Positions 28,299-36,406 of a DNA stretch of 64,000 bases are shown in pieces. A model generated the notes under the pieces. It had not been told where the DNA came from. It made no database searches and saw only the letters and a list, made by a program, of their open reading frames with translations. This stretch comes from Brevundimonas mediterranea. Lineage in GTDB: Bacteria > Pseudomonadota > Alphaproteobacteria > Caulobacterales > Caulobacteraceae. The stretch is taken from the NCBI RefSeq assembly GCF_014196125.1, contig NZ_JACIDA010000004.1, positions 88,516 through 152,515 of the forward strand, written 5' to 3'. Each line of letters begins with the position of its first letter. Position 1 is the first letter of the stretch. The position numbers were made by a program, and so were the translations under genes.

Positions 28299-29621
28299 TC
28301 AGTCGGCCTTGAACAGAACCACGGCGGTCAGGCCGCCGCCGGGCGTGGTCTCCAGGCGGGCGCTCGCGCCCATCTGCTGAGCCAGGGAACGGGCGATCGC
28401 CAGGCCCAGACCGGAACCGCCGGTCTCGCGGCTGCGCGACGCCTCGCCCCGCGCAAAGGGTTCGAAGGCCTGGGCCTCGAACGCCGGCGACAGGCCGGGA
28501 CCGTGATCGACGACCGTCAGCCGCCAGCGGTCGTCGTCGCGTTCGAAGCCGACCTCGGCGGAACCGGCGTAGGTCACGGCGTTCTCGATCAGGTTCTCGA
28601 GAATCCGGCGCAGGCCGCCCGTGTCGGCCTGGACCCGCCCTGTCTCCAGCCGTCCCAGGGTCACCGCCTGGCCCAGGGCGGCGCGTTCCCGCACCAGCTC
28701 CGTCACCAGTTCGGCGACATCGACGGGGGCGAGGACAGCGGGTCTTTCCTCGCCGCGCGCGACCAGTAGAACATCCTCGATCAAGGTGGCCATCAGGGCC
28801 ACGTCCCGGTCCGCCCGCGCCCGCTGGTCCGGGTCTTCGATCAGGGCGACCCGAAGTCGAAGTCGCGTCATCAGGGTCTTCAGGTCGTGCGCCGCCGCCG
28901 CCAGCATCCGCATCCGCTCGCCCATCAGAGCCTGGATGCGCGCCCGCATGCGGTTGAAGGCCGAGGCCACGCGTCGGGCCTCGGCATGGCCGGTCTCGTC
29001 CATCGGCGGGGCGGCGAGATCGCCGGCGAAACGGTCGGAGGCGTCGGCGATGGCCTGCAGGTCGCGGGTCGCCCGGTGCACCATCCGCCACACCAGAAAG
29101 GCGGCCGTCAGCCCGACCAGCAGGTTGAACACCAGGGCGGCCATGGCCATGCTGCGGCGACGTTGCCCCAGGCCCGGCGCGACCACCAGCCTCTGGCCGT
29201 CCGCCAGCGCCACCGACACCGCATAGACGGCGGTCTGCCGCCCTTGGAGTTGGGGGCTGAAGCGGCGGCGATCTTCGGGAACCAGCAGCCGGACGTCGCG
29301 CGCCGCCAGCGCCGCCCCATAGCTGCGCAACAGCAAGGGCAGGGGGCCGCCGCGCACGCGGTAGCCGGCTGGAACCCCTTCGGCGATGAAGAAACGGGTG
29401 GCGTCGCCGTTCAGGGCCACCAGCAGGTCGTCCCGCTCCTGCGACGGCGTGCGATCCAGGGCGGCGGCGGCGGCGGCGATCCGCACCGGCACGGGCAGGC
29501 GCCATTCATCCTGATCGCCGCGCTGAAACCGCAGCAGGCCCAAAACGCTGACCGCCTGGAGCGCCACCACGACCAGGACCAGCGTCAGCGTCAGGCGGTT
29601 GGCGAGGCCCAACCGTCTCAC
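28299..29621 (-). CDS. Membrane sensor histidine kinase
   Basis: A 440-residue kinase with two membrane helices (about 10-30 and 158-178) bracketing a ~125-residue periplasmic domain. HAMP follows, then the H box 'AAAAHDLKTLMTRLRLR' with His245, an N box 'ENLIENAVTYAG', and G boxes 'DHGPGLSP' and 'GGSGLGLAIA'. The His-Asp-Leu-Lys wording is EnvZ-like. Its ATG overlaps the stop of the response-regulator gene (ATGA). The signal is unknown. Confidence 0.9.
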   Translation of the reverse strand: MRRLGLANRLTLTLVLVVVALQAVSVLGLLRFQRGDQDEWRLPVPVRIAAAAAALDRTPSQERDDLLVALNGDATRFFIAEGVPAGYRVRGGPLPLLLRSYGAALAARDVRLLVPEDRRRFSPQLQGRQTAVYAVSVALADGQRLVVAPGLGQRRRSMAMAALVFNLLVGLTAAFLVWRMVHRATRDLQAIADASDRFAGDLAAPPMDETGHAEARRVASAFNRMRARIQALMGERMRMLAAAAHDLKTLMTRLRLRVALIEDPDQRARADRDVALMATLIEDVLLVARGEERPAVLAPVDVAELVTELVRERAALGQAVTLGRLETGRVQADTGGLRRILENLIENAVTYAGSAEVGFERDDDRWRLTVVDHGPGLSPAFEAQAFEPFARGEASRSRETGGSGLGLAIARSLAQQMGASARLETTPGGGLTAVVLFKAD

Positions 29622-30322
29622 GACTGGACCTCGACGTCTGCGGTGAACAGATAGCCGGCGTTGCGCACCGTTCGGATCAGGCGGGGCTCGCGGGGATGGT
29701 CGCCCAGCTTGCGGCGCAGGCGCGAGACCTGGATGTCGATGGAGCGGTCGAAGACGTCGGCCTGACGCCCCTTCAGCACGTCCATGATGTCGTCGCGCGA
29801 CAGGACCTGCTGCGGGCGTTTGACGAAGGCGGCCAGCAGGTCGAACTCCCCGCCGGTCAACTCCACCGCCCGACCCTCCGCGTCGGTCAGGGCGCGCGAG
29901 GCGAGGTCCAGGCGCCAGCCGTCGAAGGCGAGATGACGGGCCGGGGGCCGGGGTTCGGCCCGATCGCGGCGGCGCAGCAGGGCCTTGACGCGGGCGACCA
30001 ACTCGCGCGGCTCGAACGGCTTGGCTATATAGTCGTCGGCCCCGACCTCCAGCCCGACGACCCGGTCCAGGGGCTCGCCCCGCGCCGAGGCTATCAGCAC
30101 CGGGACCGCGCCCTGGATGCGGCGGCAGACCGACAGGCCGTCCTCTCCCGGCATCATCAGGTCCAGGATCACCAGGTCCGGGCGCCGAACCGTCCAGGCC
30201 GCCCAGAAGGCGGCGGCGTCAGGAAAGGCGGCGCACTCCAAGCCCTCGCGCGCCAGCAGGGCGCAGACCAGATCGCGGATTTCCGGGTCGTCCTCGACCA
30301 GATGTATCAGAACCGTCGTCAT
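29618..30322 (-). CDS. OmpR-family response regulator
   Basis: A 234-residue regulator with a receiver domain (acidic pair at 11-12, phospho-acceptor Asp54 in 'VILDLMMPG', Lys in 'YIAKPFEP') and a C-terminal winged helix ('LTGGEFDLLAAF', 'DRSIDIQVSRLRRKLGD', 'IRTVRNAGYLF'). It is the first gene of the pair with the kinase at 28299-29621. I chose 30322, where the receiver starts, over 30370. The divergent exported-protein gene 150 bases away is a plausible target. Confidence 0.92.
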   Translation of the reverse strand: MTTVLIHLVEDDPEIRDLVCALLAREGLECAAFPDAAAFWAAWTVRRPDLVILDLMMPGEDGLSVCRRIQGAVPVLIASARGEPLDRVVGLEVGADDYIAKPFEPRELVARVKALLRRRDRAEPRPPARHLAFDGWRLDLASRALTDAEGRAVELTGGEFDLLAAFVKRPQQVLSRDDIMDVLKGRQADVFDRSIDIQVSRLRRKLGDHPREPRLIRTVRNAGYLFTADVEVQS

Positions 30323-30471
30323 GGCCAAGCTTTGGCGCAACCCCCTTCGCCACGCCAGTGGGGGATACATGCTGTTACGCGCAGGCGCCGTCGCGACACA
30401 CCCCTGGCGGTCGGGTCTGTCAGTCTGCAGTCGTCCGGAACAGGCCGGACCTTTGAAAAAGGAACCTGCCC

Positions 30472-30969
30472 ATGACCGCCCATCGTCCCTTCATCATCGC
30501 CGCCGTATCCGGTCTTCTGGCCGTGGCGGGCGTCGCCGCCATCGCCGACAGCGCTGAGGCCCAGTCGCGATCACGCCAACGCTCGAGCAGCGTCAGCGGC
30601 GCCAATCACAGCGCCGCCAGCAGCTCCAGCATCTACCGCAGCCCCGGCTCGACCTCAGTGTCCCGCTCGGGCACGGTCGATGGCCAGGCTTGGTCCAGCG
30701 GGCGTTCGCGCACCACGGTGGACACCGGCGACGGCTACGCCACGACCGCCGTCCACACCGGCCCTGCCGGCAACACCCAGACCCGGACCAGCACGGTTTC
30801 GTCCGGCGAAGACGGCTACAGCCACGACTCCTCGGTCCAGACCTCGAACGGCTATGGCTACAACCGCCAGGTCGACGCCTCGCGCGACGAGAACGGATCC
30901 ACGGTAAACCGCTCGGCGGTCACCAATAGCGGCGCCTCGCGCAGTTCGACGGTCACTCGCCCTTACTGA
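30472..30969 (+). CDS. Exported Ser/Thr/Asn/Gly-rich protein
   Basis: A 165-residue protein with a signal peptide ('IIAAVSGLLAVAGVAAIADSAEAQ', cleavage near residue 31) and a low-complexity mature part rich in Ser, Thr, Gly, Asn and Arg. It contains the loose repeats 'VDTGDGYATT', 'TVSSGEDGYSHDSS' and 'TSNGYGYNRQVD'. GGAACC lies shortly before the ATG. It has no recognised domain and is likely periplasmic or surface-associated, perhaps controlled by the divergent two-component system. Confidence 0.75.
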   Translation: MTAHRPFIIAAVSGLLAVAGVAAIADSAEAQSRSRQRSSSVSGANHSAASSSSIYRSPGSTSVSRSGTVDGQAWSSGRSRTTVDTGDGYATTAVHTGPAGNTQTRTSTVSSGEDGYSHDSSVQTSNGYGYNRQVDASRDENGSTVNRSAVTNSGASRSSTVTRPY

Positions 30970-31080
30970 ACCTGTCCCTGTTTCCCAGTTCGGGCGGAGT
31001 TCTTCATCCTGTTCACCGCCCGTCGCCCCGGCCGCATGCCCCCTGCGGCCGGGGCCCCTGTTCTCCTGATAGAGGTCACG

Positions 31081-31533
31081 ATGAAAACCCTCTTCTTCTC
31101 CGCCCTGATCGCCGCCGCCATCGTCGCAACAGCCAGTCCTGCCCCCGCCCAGACCCGGCCCCCGGCCGACGCCGGCCGCGCCCTGTTTCAGCAGGCGGAC
31201 GTCAACAATGACGGCCGTCTGTCGCGGGTCGAGTTCGATGCGGCGCGCGAGGGTCGGTTCGCCCGGGCCGACGCCGACCGCGACGGCCGTCTGACGATGT
31301 CCGAACTGCGCGCCCTGCGCCCGGACGGCGCCCCCGCGCCGCAGCGGCGCCCCAGCCGCGACCAGATTCGGAAGCTGCGCGCCATCGATCGCAACAACGA
31401 CCGCGCCGTCGATCTGAACGAGTTCCGCGCCCTGAACGGCGAACGCTTCGCCGCCGCCGACCGCAACCGCGACGGCTTCGTCACCCGAGACGAGATCGCC
31501 GATCTGGCGCGCGCCATGACCTTGGGCGGTTGA
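31081..31533 (+). CDS. Exported EF-hand calcium-binding protein
   Basis: A 150-residue protein with a signal peptide ('LFFSALIAAAIVATASPAPAQ', cleaved near residue 24) and four EF-hand-type loops: 'DVNNDGRLSRVEF', 'DADRDGRLTMSEL', 'DRNNDRAVDLNEF' and 'DRNRDGFVTRDEI'. The third has Arg where Gly is usual and may bind calcium poorly. Small periplasmic EF-hand proteins of this kind are common in the group; role unknown. An AGAGG site precedes the ATG at 31081. Confidence 0.85.
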   Translation: MKTLFFSALIAAAIVATASPAPAQTRPPADAGRALFQQADVNNDGRLSRVEFDAAREGRFARADADRDGRLTMSELRALRPDGAPAPQRRPSRDQIRKLRAIDRNNDRAVDLNEFRALNGERFAAADRNRDGFVTRDEIADLARAMTLGG

Positions 31534-31538
31534 GGCCC

Positions 31539-32318
31539 TTAGCCCCGGTGTCGGAGGTCCAGAACGTCCTGACTCGGTGCGGGCTTGCGCGTCAGGGGCA
31601 CGCGCTTCAGCCACAGTTTCAGCGCCTCCCAATGGATCGCGGCCACGACCTTCAGCGTCAGCAGGGGCATGGACAGGGCGGCGGCGGTCAAGGCGCGGTC
31701 GGACATGGCCCGGCGCGCGCCGTTCATGCTGGTGGCGATCAGCAGGCCCTCGCTGTCCGAACCATTGATGGCCAGGCCCAGGGTTTCGCCCGGCGTCTGG
31801 CCCTTGAAATCATAGCTCATGCCCATGTCCATGAAGGGCGAGACATACAGGCGCTTGTCGGTCTGTTGCCGGAACCGGCCCGCCTGGGCGTCGGCCGCCA
31901 GGACGGGCAGGACATAGGATCGCCGCTCGCCGAAGGTGCTGGTGACCTCATAGACCATGGCGGCCAGCCGTCCGTCTTCGTGATGGCAGTAATAGAGGCT
32001 GATCGGGTTGAAGACGAAACCGAAGACGCGCGGCATGGTCAGAAGGCGGATCGCGCCCCGGCCGACGTCCACCCCGACCTCGGCCAGCCGCGCCTCGATC
32101 TGGGCACGCAGCGGGCGTTCCGAGCTGTCGCCGTGGTCCTGGTCGTGGAAGGACAGCAGGTTGAACCGGTTGCGCGAAAAGGTCTTCAGCCGCGCGTCCA
32201 GGGCGTCGATCTCGGCCAGGTCCAGCATAAGCCAGAAGACGCGGTAATTTAGCCGGTGCGGCGTCGGCCGCAGGCGGGCGTGAAACACCCTGCCGACATA
32301 GAGGGCCGAATCTGTCAC
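31539..32318 (-). CDS. DUF1365 family protein
   Basis: A 259-residue cytoplasmic protein of the DUF1365 family ('YVGRVFHARLRPTPHRLNYRVFWLMLDL', split here as 'YVGRVFHARLRP' and 'NYRVFWLMLDL'; 'MPRVFGFVFNPISLYYCHH'; 'KRLYVSPFMDM'). The start is a GTG that overlaps the stop of the FAD oxidoreductase gene (GTGA), so the two are translationally coupled. In several alphaproteobacteria this pair lies beside rpoE-chrR and fatty-acid methyltransferases and is linked to lipid modification; the reaction of DUF1365 is not established. Confidence 0.85.
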   Translation of the reverse strand: MTDSALYVGRVFHARLRPTPHRLNYRVFWLMLDLAEIDALDARLKTFSRNRFNLLSFHDQDHGDSSERPLRAQIEARLAEVGVDVGRGAIRLLTMPRVFGFVFNPISLYYCHHEDGRLAAMVYEVTSTFGERRSYVLPVLAADAQAGRFRQQTDKRLYVSPFMDMGMSYDFKGQTPGETLGLAINGSDSEGLLIATSMNGARRAMSDRALTAAALSMPLLTLKVVAAIHWEALKLWLKRVPLTRKPAPSQDVLDLRHRG

Positions 32319-33670
32319 GCCGCCCGTTCCATCTGGACAGAGGGTGAGGACAGATGGATGCGGCCGCTCTCGTTCTCGACGGTCCAGGGACGACGCACCC
32401 CGCCCAGCTGTTCGGCCACCGCCAGGCCGGATTGAAGCCCGTCCTCGTGGAAGCCGGCCCCGAAATGGGCGCCGCAGAACCAGACGCCGCCCTGGCCCTG
32501 AAGGCTCCACAGCGACTTCTGCGCCTTGATGGCGGCGGGGTCGAAGATCGGATGCTCGTACAGTTCACTGCGCAACAGGGTTCCGGCGGCGGGCGGACGT
32601 GGCGGGTTCAGGGTGACGAACAGGTCCTGGCCCGGCAGGCCTTGCAGCTTGTTCATCCAGTAGGTGACGCACAGGCCGCCGTCCGCGCCGATATAGTTCC
32701 ACGAGGCCCAGGCCCGCCGGCGTTTCGGCATCAGGCCCGCGTCGGTGTGCAGGATGGTCAGGTTGCGGCTGTAGCGGAAGGCGCCCAGCAGGTCGCGCTC
32801 CTGCGGGGTGGGGGCCGCCAGCATGGCCAGGGCCTGGTCCGCATGGGCGCCGATGACGACATGGTCGAACCGGTCCTGGGCGCCGGTCGTGTCGTGGACC
32901 ACGACGCCGCCGTCGACGCGCTGGACCTGGTCCACCCCGCGCCGGAGCCGGACTGCGTCGCCCTTTTGCCCGGCCCCGACCTGACGGGCCAGTTCCTCGA
33001 CATAGGCCCGGCTGCCGCCGACGACGGTGCGCCACAGGGGCCGGCCGACCAGTTTCAGCAGGCCGTGGTTGCCGCAGAAGCGCAGGAAGGATTCCGCCGG
33101 ATAATCCATCAGCGTATGGGCCGGCGACGACCAAATGGCGGCGGCCATCGGCAGCAGGTGGTCGTCGCGGAAGGCCTCGCTGAAGCCCTCGCGCTTCAGA
33201 TACTGGCCCAGGGTCACGTCGCTGTCGCCCAGGGCGGCCATGCCGCCGGGCGCCGAGCGATAGAAGCGCAGGATCTCCTTCAGCATCGACCAGAAGCGCG
33301 GGCGGAACAGGTTGCGGCGCTGGGCGAACAGGGCGGGCGCGGCGTATTCGAACCGGCCCTGATCCAGAGACACGGCGAAGGACATGTCGGTGGCCCGCGT
33401 CTCGAGCCCCAGATGGGCGAACAGGGCGATCAGGTTCGGATAGGTGGCGTCGTTGAAGACGATGAAGCCGGTGTCCACCGCGGTCTCGCCGGTCGGGGTG
33501 CGGACGTCCACGGTGTTGGAATGGCCCCCCAGCCGGTCGTCGCGTTCATAGATCGTCACGTCGTGGCGCTTCGACAGCAGCCAGGCGCTGGACAGGGCGG
33601 CGATCCCCGAGCCCACGACGGCGATCCGCAGGCGCGGACCGGTCTCGCTGGAAGGGGACGACAAGGGCAT
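32315..33670 (-). CDS. FAD/NAD(P)-dependent oxidoreductase of the RpoE-linked type
   Basis: A 451-residue flavoprotein. The dinucleotide-binding 'IAVVGSGIAALSSAWLLSKR' (about 15-34) and 'YERDDRLGGHSNTVD' are typical of amine-oxidase/desaturase-like enzymes, and the C terminus has 'GVWFCGAHFGAGFHEDGLQSG' split motifs for FAD. It is the first gene after an RpoE-type promoter at 33702-33731. Homologues next to rpoE-chrR in Rhodobacter belong to the singlet-oxygen response and have been tied to methylated or furan fatty acids (from memory). Start at 33670 begins the Rossmann region. Confidence 0.85.
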   Translation of the reverse strand: MPLSSPSSETGPRLRIAVVGSGIAALSSAWLLSKRHDVTIYERDDRLGGHSNTVDVRTPTGETAVDTGFIVFNDATYPNLIALFAHLGLETRATDMSFAVSLDQGRFEYAAPALFAQRRNLFRPRFWSMLKEILRFYRSAPGGMAALGDSDVTLGQYLKREGFSEAFRDDHLLPMAAAIWSSPAHTLMDYPAESFLRFCGNHGLLKLVGRPLWRTVVGGSRAYVEELARQVGAGQKGDAVRLRRGVDQVQRVDGGVVVHDTTGAQDRFDHVVIGAHADQALAMLAAPTPQERDLLGAFRYSRNLTILHTDAGLMPKRRRAWASWNYIGADGGLCVTYWMNKLQGLPGQDLFVTLNPPRPPAAGTLLRSELYEHPIFDPAAIKAQKSLWSLQGQGGVWFCGAHFGAGFHEDGLQSGLAVAEQLGGVRRPWTVENESGRIHLSSPSVQMERAA

Positions 33671-33701
33671 AAAGGCTCCGCACGACGGGCTACAGGTGGC
33701 G

Positions 33702-33731
33702 AAGATACGCGCCGCGCACGCGGCCGGATCA
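33702..33731 (-). promoter_or_regulatory. RpoE-type promoter of the FAD oxidoreductase operon
   Basis: On the minus strand TGATCC (33731-33726), 16 bases, then CGTATCTT (33709-33702), about 32 bases before the ATG. Design is identical to the divergent rpoE promoter. Confidence 0.7.
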
Positions 33732-33736
33732 CGAAA

Positions 33737-33766
33737 TGATCCAGACTTTCGCCAGAACCGTACTAG
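33737..33766 (+). promoter_or_regulatory. RpoE-type (autoregulatory) promoter of rpoE-chrR
   Basis: TGATCC (33737-33742), 16 bases, then CGTACTAG (33759-33766). The TGATCC -35 is the known hallmark of Rhodobacter RpoE promoters. The predicted transcript starts near 33772, so any rpoE start before that is ruled out if the promoter is real. Confidence 0.7.
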
Positions 33767-33813
33767 GTTCCATGCATGGACAGGTTTCAACCTATCAGCG
33801 GATTCGGCCACCC

Positions 33814-34377
33814 GTGACGGCTGTGGGCGGCGAGCATGACCGGCTGATCGAGGCGGTGGCGCTGCGGCGCGACCGCGAGGCTTTCGCGCGCCTGTTCGAA
33901 CATTTCGCGCCCCGCCTGAAAGCCTATCTGATGAAGGCCGGCGCGCCCGCGGGCGCAGCCGAGGACTTCGCCCAGGACGCCATGCTGACCGTGTGGCGCA
34001 AGGCCGAGCTGTTCGACAGCTCGAAGGCCCGGGCCGCGACCTGGATCTTCACCATCGCCCGCAACCGACGCCTGGACGTGCTGCGTCAGGACGCGCGGCG
34101 CACCCCGATGCCCGAGATCGAACTGTCGCAGGAAGAGCCCGAACGGCCGGACCAGATCGTGTTGATGGCCGAGGACGCGCTGCGGCTGAAGTCCGCGATG
34201 GCGCGACTGACGGCGGATCAGATCGAGGTTCTTCGTCTGGCCTTCTTCCAGGACAATCCCCATTCCGAAATCGCCCGGCGGCTGGACCTGCCGCTGGGCA
34301 CGGTTAAATCCCGAATACGCAAGGCCATGATCAAACTGCGCACCCTGCTTGACGATGAAAAGGGAGGCGAGGCATGA
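33814..34377 (+). CDS. rpoE: ECF sigma factor RpoE (ChrR-partnered)
   Basis: A ~187-residue group IV sigma factor. Region 2 is 'FARLFEHFAPRLKAYLMKAG' through 'TWIFTIARNRRLDVLRQ', and region 4 ends 'HSEIARRLDLPLGTVKSRIR'. The following gene is a ChrR anti-sigma factor, overlapping by ATGA, the layout of the singlet-oxygen-responsive pair of Rhodobacter. Start choice: ATG 33736 overlaps the promoter, ATG 33772 would be leaderless, and GTG 33814 gives the N-terminal length of Rhodobacter RpoE, so I prefer the last. Confidence 0.9.
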   Translation: MTAVGGEHDRLIEAVALRRDREAFARLFEHFAPRLKAYLMKAGAPAGAAEDFAQDAMLTVWRKAELFDSSKARAATWIFTIARNRRLDVLRQDARRTPMPEIELSQEEPERPDQIVLMAEDALRLKSAMARLTADQIEVLRLAFFQDNPHSEIARRLDLPLGTVKSRIRKAMIKLRTLLDDEKGGEA

Positions 34378-35012
34378 CCGGCGGTCACAACCCTTCTGAA
34401 GAACGGCTCCTGGCCTATGCGGCCGGCACGTTGAGCCCCCCCGAGGCCGTGGTGGTCGCCGCCCACCTGGCGATACGGCCGCAGAACGACGCCTGGGTCC
34501 GCGCGCTTCAGGCCGTGGGGGGCCGGCTGCTGGACGATCTGGAGCCCGAGCCGATGCCCGACGACGCCTTGGCCCGCGTCCTGGCGCGCGCCGAGGCCGA
34601 CGCCGGACAGGTTCTGGCCTCCACGCCCCTGAACGACATGGTCGGACTGCCGGAACCCCTGCGCCGTTACGCGCTGGGACCGTGGCGATGGCTGGGACCG
34701 GGTATGCGCGCCCGCGACGTCCATGCGCCGCGCGACGGCGACTGCCGCGTCATCCTGCTGGAGATCGGGCCGGGCCGTGAGACGCCGCGTCATACCCATG
34801 GCGGGATCGAACTGACCTGCGTCATCCACGGCGCCTACGCCACCGAAACCGCCCGGTTCGACGTCGGCGACTTCGAAGAGGCGGACACCGAAGTGCTGCA
34901 CCAGCCGCGCGTGGTCTCGCCCGACCCCTGCCTTTGCGTGGTGGCGCTGGACGGGCAGATCGAACTGGACGGCTGGCTGGGCAGGCTGATGCAGCCGTTC
35001 ATCAAGCTGTAG
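34374..35012 (+). CDS. chrR: ChrR-family anti-sigma factor lacking the zinc cysteines
   Basis: A 212-residue cytoplasmic anti-sigma factor. The N-terminal domain should hold zinc with His6, His31, Cys35 and Cys38 (Rhodobacter numbering). Here His5 and His31 are present, but the cysteine positions are Arg35 and Asn38 ('HLAIRPQND'). The C-terminal cupin keeps its metal ligands His140, His142, Glu146 and His176 ('PRHTHGGIE', 'LHQPRV'). It presumably restrains RpoE until singlet oxygen or organic peroxide acts, but its zinc dependence must differ. Confidence 0.88.
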   Translation: MTGGHNPSEERLLAYAAGTLSPPEAVVVAAHLAIRPQNDAWVRALQAVGGRLLDDLEPEPMPDDALARVLARAEADAGQVLASTPLNDMVGLPEPLRRYALGPWRWLGPGMRARDVHAPRDGDCRVILLEIGPGRETPRHTHGGIELTCVIHGAYATETARFDVGDFEEADTEVLHQPRVVSPDPCLCVVALDGQIELDGWLGRLMQPFIKL

Positions 35013-35136
35013 GCGAGACCGCACCGGGATCGACCATGTGAAGGTCCGGTTCCGGGCCCGGAAGGCTGCGGCTGACTCCGCATCCCAAACGCCCTTCGCA
35101 TGGACGGGGAGGGCTCTCCACCGCTTGGCGGCTCCC

Positions 35137-35553
35137 CTAGGACTTCCTCAACCGCTTGGCGTTGGCGACGGCCGTCTTGTGGATTGGGGCGAGGGCGTCG
35201 GTCTGGGCCTGGGTCATTTCGGCGTTCAGGGTCAGGGCCTGGCCGGCGGCGCGGCTCCACCAGCCCAGGGCGTAGCGGAACTGGGCCTGGGCGGCTTCGG
35301 CCGGGGTCCGGGCGCCGGCGATTTCAGTCGCCGCCTGCAGGGCGCGTGCGCCTTCGTCCAAGGCGGCCTGGCCCAGGCGTTTGCCGACGGTCCCGGCGCT
35401 GGCGGCGAGCGCGGCGGCGGAGGCGGACAGGGCCTCGGTCTTTTCCGAGCTCATCAGCGACAGTTCGACCCTGTCCTGGCCGGCCGGATCGGTCAGGCCG
35501 TGGACCATCAGGGTGGTGCGCGCCGCGATGACCTCGGCCGAGGCGGACAGCAT
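35137..35553 (-). CDS. Phasin family protein
   Basis: A 138-residue, alanine-rich helical protein with the look of a phasin, the coat protein of polyhydroxyalkanoate granules ('EVIAARTTLMVHGLTDPAGQ', 'FRYALGWWSRAAGQ', 'PIHKTAVANAKRLRK'). The family often lies with PHA genes; a PHA depolymerase is encoded at 52.1 kb. The frame is open a little upstream without a usual start codon, so ATG 35553 is chosen. It follows the creatininase-like gene on the same strand, 54 bases after its stop. Confidence 0.7.
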   Translation of the reverse strand: MLSASAEVIAARTTLMVHGLTDPAGQDRVELSLMSSEKTEALSASAAALAASAGTVGKRLGQAALDEGARALQAATEIAGARTPAEAAQAQFRYALGWWSRAAGQALTLNAEMTQAQTDALAPIHKTAVANAKRLRKS

Positions 35554-35606
35554 TTCGGCGCCCAGAACAGCCGGTGTTGGAACGCCGGTGGCGCAGGTCT
35601 TGCGGG

Positions 35607-36380
35607 TCAGGACGCGTCTCCGGGCCGGGCCTCGGCGGCGAAGGCCGCGACGTCGGACAGCAGGGCGGGTACGGCCAGGTCGATGATGCGGCGGCCCTTT
35701 TCAGGGCTGGCCTGGGCCGGGTCGGAGCCGATGCGGCCGTCGGGGAAGCGGGCGCGATAGTCGAGGGCGTCGCGGATCGGGCCGCTGGGCGCGATCTTGG
35801 GAGCGTATTCCGCCGTCTTGATCCGGTCGGGATAGGCGGCCTGGGTCACGGCGATCTCGGACGGGGTGGCGTGCATGCCGTGGCCGGTCGGGAAGATCGA
35901 GTTGCACAGACCCTGGACGCCCGGCAGGTCCCACCAGTTCTTGAGCTTGAGAACGAACGGCGGCGCCTCCTCGACGAAGCTCCATTCGGCGTAGATTTCC
36001 GAGAAGGTCGCCTCGATGGTGGCGACGTTTCCGCCGTGGCCGTTGAGGAAGTAGATCCGCTCGAACCCGTGCCGGCTCAGCGACGAGACCCAGTCGGTGA
36101 TAGCCGCCATGAAGGTGGAGGGCCGCAGGCTGATGGTGCCGGCGAAGGCCAGGTGATGCTGGGCCATGCCGATGTTGAAGGTGGGGGCGACCATCAGGGC
36201 GGCGTCCGAACGCTCGGCCTCGTGGGCGATGATCTCGGGGCACAGCCAGTCGGTGCCCAACAGGCCCGTCGGCCCGTGCTGCTCGTTGGAGCCGATGGGC
36301 ACCACGACCGTCTTCGACAGGGGCCGGCCCGACGCGATCTGGGCGTCGATCTCGGGCCAGGACGACAGGTGGATCAGCAT
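35607..36380 (-). CDS. Creatininase-family amidohydrolase
   Basis: A 257-residue metalloenzyme of the creatininase family. Metal ligands lie in 'GSNEQHGPTGLLGTDW' (Glu, His, Asp), 'FLNGHGGN' and 'GHGMHATPSE'. Members hydrolyse creatinine, formamides or lactams (for example mycofactocin or riboflavin-derived amides), and the substrate cannot be inferred here. No companion genes for any of those pathways are adjacent. Confidence 0.88.
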   Translation of the reverse strand: MLIHLSSWPEIDAQIASGRPLSKTVVVPIGSNEQHGPTGLLGTDWLCPEIIAHEAERSDAALMVAPTFNIGMAQHHLAFAGTISLRPSTFMAAITDWVSSLSRHGFERIYFLNGHGGNVATIEATFSEIYAEWSFVEEAPPFVLKLKNWWDLPGVQGLCNSIFPTGHGMHATPSEIAVTQAAYPDRIKTAEYAPKIAPSGPIRDALDYRARFPDGRIGSDPAQASPEKGRRIIDLAVPALLSDVAAFAAEARPGDAS

Positions 36381-36406
36381 GGGCGAACTCCTTTACGCGA
36401 CGGGTC

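Noticed and set aside
33736..33771. ATG at 33736 as rpoE start
   Set aside because: It overlaps the TGATCC -35 element and would precede the predicted transcription start near 33772.
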